Source: Segatella baroniae B14 (GTDB lineage: Bacteria; Bacteroidota; Bacteroidia; Bacteroidales; Bacteroidaceae). From it: 64,000 nt of DNA. The translations under genes were made by a program, and so were the position numbers. Each line of letters begins with the position of its first letter. The stretch's first letter is position 1. Below the pieces are notes generated by a model. The model did not search any database. It was not told the origin of the DNA and was given only the letters and a program-made list of their open reading frames with translations. Of this stretch, positions 63,470 to 64,000 are shown piece by piece. Where the stretch lies: the NCBI RefSeq assembly GCF_022024235.1, contig NZ_CP091800.1:424001-488000 (forward strand). Direction: 5' to 3'.

Positions 63470-64000
63470 TCATTTTACTCTAGAAGAGTCTTTGCTAGAT
63501 TTTCTTACTCTTGTCGTGTCCTTGTTTGCATTTCTTATTTTAGAAGAATCTTTACTACCATTGTTTTTCATCAGGCTATCCTTACTATTAGACGTTTTAT
63601 TGTCAGTAGCTTTTTCGTTGGCCTTTTTCTCATAAAGAGCAGTTTCTATTTTAGTTTTCAGAATATCTGATGCATTATAATAGTGTGCATAGTTCTTATA
63701 AGGCTCCGTGATAACTTGCTTGCTGCTACAGGTATAGATGTTACCATAGCGATCGTAGGCTTTCACGATAATCTCTGTATTCTTATTTTTGGGCACATAA
63801 TAATACAGATGGTTCATAATCAAGAACCCATTATTCTTACTGACAAACCAGTAACTTACGCTTTGTGCATATTTGTGATGATAACCAGCGGCAAAAGCAT
63901 CTTGTCCCAATCCGCTGAGTCGTATCATCGGATATTCTTGTCCATCTTCAATGGCCACAATACGCCATTTAGAATCTGCATTAAAAACATTAGCGATGAG
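63470..64000 (-). CDS. calcineurin-like phosphoesterase, C-terminal part (partial)
   Basis: The frame is open from the right window edge to the stop at 63470 (about 176 residues). It begins IANVFNADSKWRIVAIEDGQ and contains IRLSGLGQDAFAAGYHHKYA, HLYYYVPK and IIVKAYDRYGNIYTCSS, which is the pattern of the C-terminal beta domain that follows calcineurin-like metallophosphoesterase domains in Bacteroidota (MetallophosC-type). The catalytic domain would lie outside the window. The last ~50 residues are a Lys/Ser/Asp-rich low-complexity tail in which SKDS-like units recur (NSKDSL, GSKDSSK, NKDTTR, SKDSSR). Assignment rests on the C-terminal domain only. Confidence 0.65.
   Translation of the reverse strand, partial: LIANVFNADSKWRIVAIEDGQEYPMIRLSGLGQDAFAAGYHHKYAQSVSYWFVSKNNGFLIMNHLYYYVPKNKNTEIIVKAYDRYGNIYTCSSKQVITEPYKNYAHYYNASDILKTKIETALYEKKANEKATDNKTSNSKDSLMKNNGSKDSSKIRNANKDTTRVRKSSKDSSRVK

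Noticed and set aside
1-64000. CRISPR arrays, rRNA, tRNA, riboswitches, complete IS elements
   Set aside because: No regularly spaced repeats, cloverleaf-like or rRNA-like segments, or full transposase genes were found; only the short IS30-type scrap at 40794-40901.

Overview
The window looks like chromosomal DNA of a Bacteroidota member of the Prevotella type. It carries three SusC/SusD outer-membrane pairs, an ECF sigma/FecR signalling unit, a one-protein hybrid two-component regulator (HTCS), a fimbrillin-like lipoprotein, a giant protein with a type IX secretion tail, and promoters of the Bacteroidota form (TTG - about 20 nt - TAnnTTTG). No rRNA, tRNA or CRISPR array was seen.

Layout. 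0-4.2 kb: a YARHG-domain protein (partial), a small exported protein, rubredoxin, a lipoprotein and a TonB-type outer-membrane receptor. 4.5-12.6 kb: a five-gene signalling/uptake operon (sigma, FecR, STN-SusC, SusD, exported thioredoxin) bracketed by two copies of a ~110-bp repeat that contains a terminator. 12.6-17.5 kb: a second SusC/SusD pair whose SusC is frameshifted just after its signal peptide. 18.1-18.8 kb: a YjjG-like HAD phosphatase.

19.3-32.7 kb is the most distinctive part. It is a G+C-rich, one-direction block encoding a 58-aa peptide, a fimbrillin-like lipoprotein, a lipoprotein version of family II inorganic pyrophosphatase, a 3245-aa LamG-containing protein with a T9SS-type tail, and a TraX-family membrane protein. 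It lies between two fragments of what looks like one superfamily I helicase gene, which suggests that the block replaced the middle of that gene.

33.3-37.1 kb: a HigBA-type toxin-antitoxin locus whose toxin has lost its N-terminus, abutting a GH31 glycosidase. 37.4-40.9 kb is a decayed zone: PepSY and TonB-receptor remnants, an IS30-type transposase fragment and a 46-bp duplicated gene end. Within it are an intact DUF488-hemerythrin pair, with a palindrome placed like a CRP/FNR activator site, and an acetyltransferase. 40.9-55.8 kb: a secreted HAD phosphatase, then a polysaccharide-utilization locus with SusC, an unusually long SusD, an HTCS regulator and a divergent GH95 fucosidase-family enzyme.

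55.9-64 kb: a cysteine desulfidase-family protein (CyuA-like), a DUF3575-OmpA protein divergent from a lipoprotein/DUF4421 pair, a possible structured RNA with an internal tandem repeat, a TPR membrane protein, an FKBP isomerase and the C-terminal part of a calcineurin-like phosphoesterase. Most of the window serves nutrient capture and cell-envelope display; the inserted surface block is the best candidate for something undescribed.
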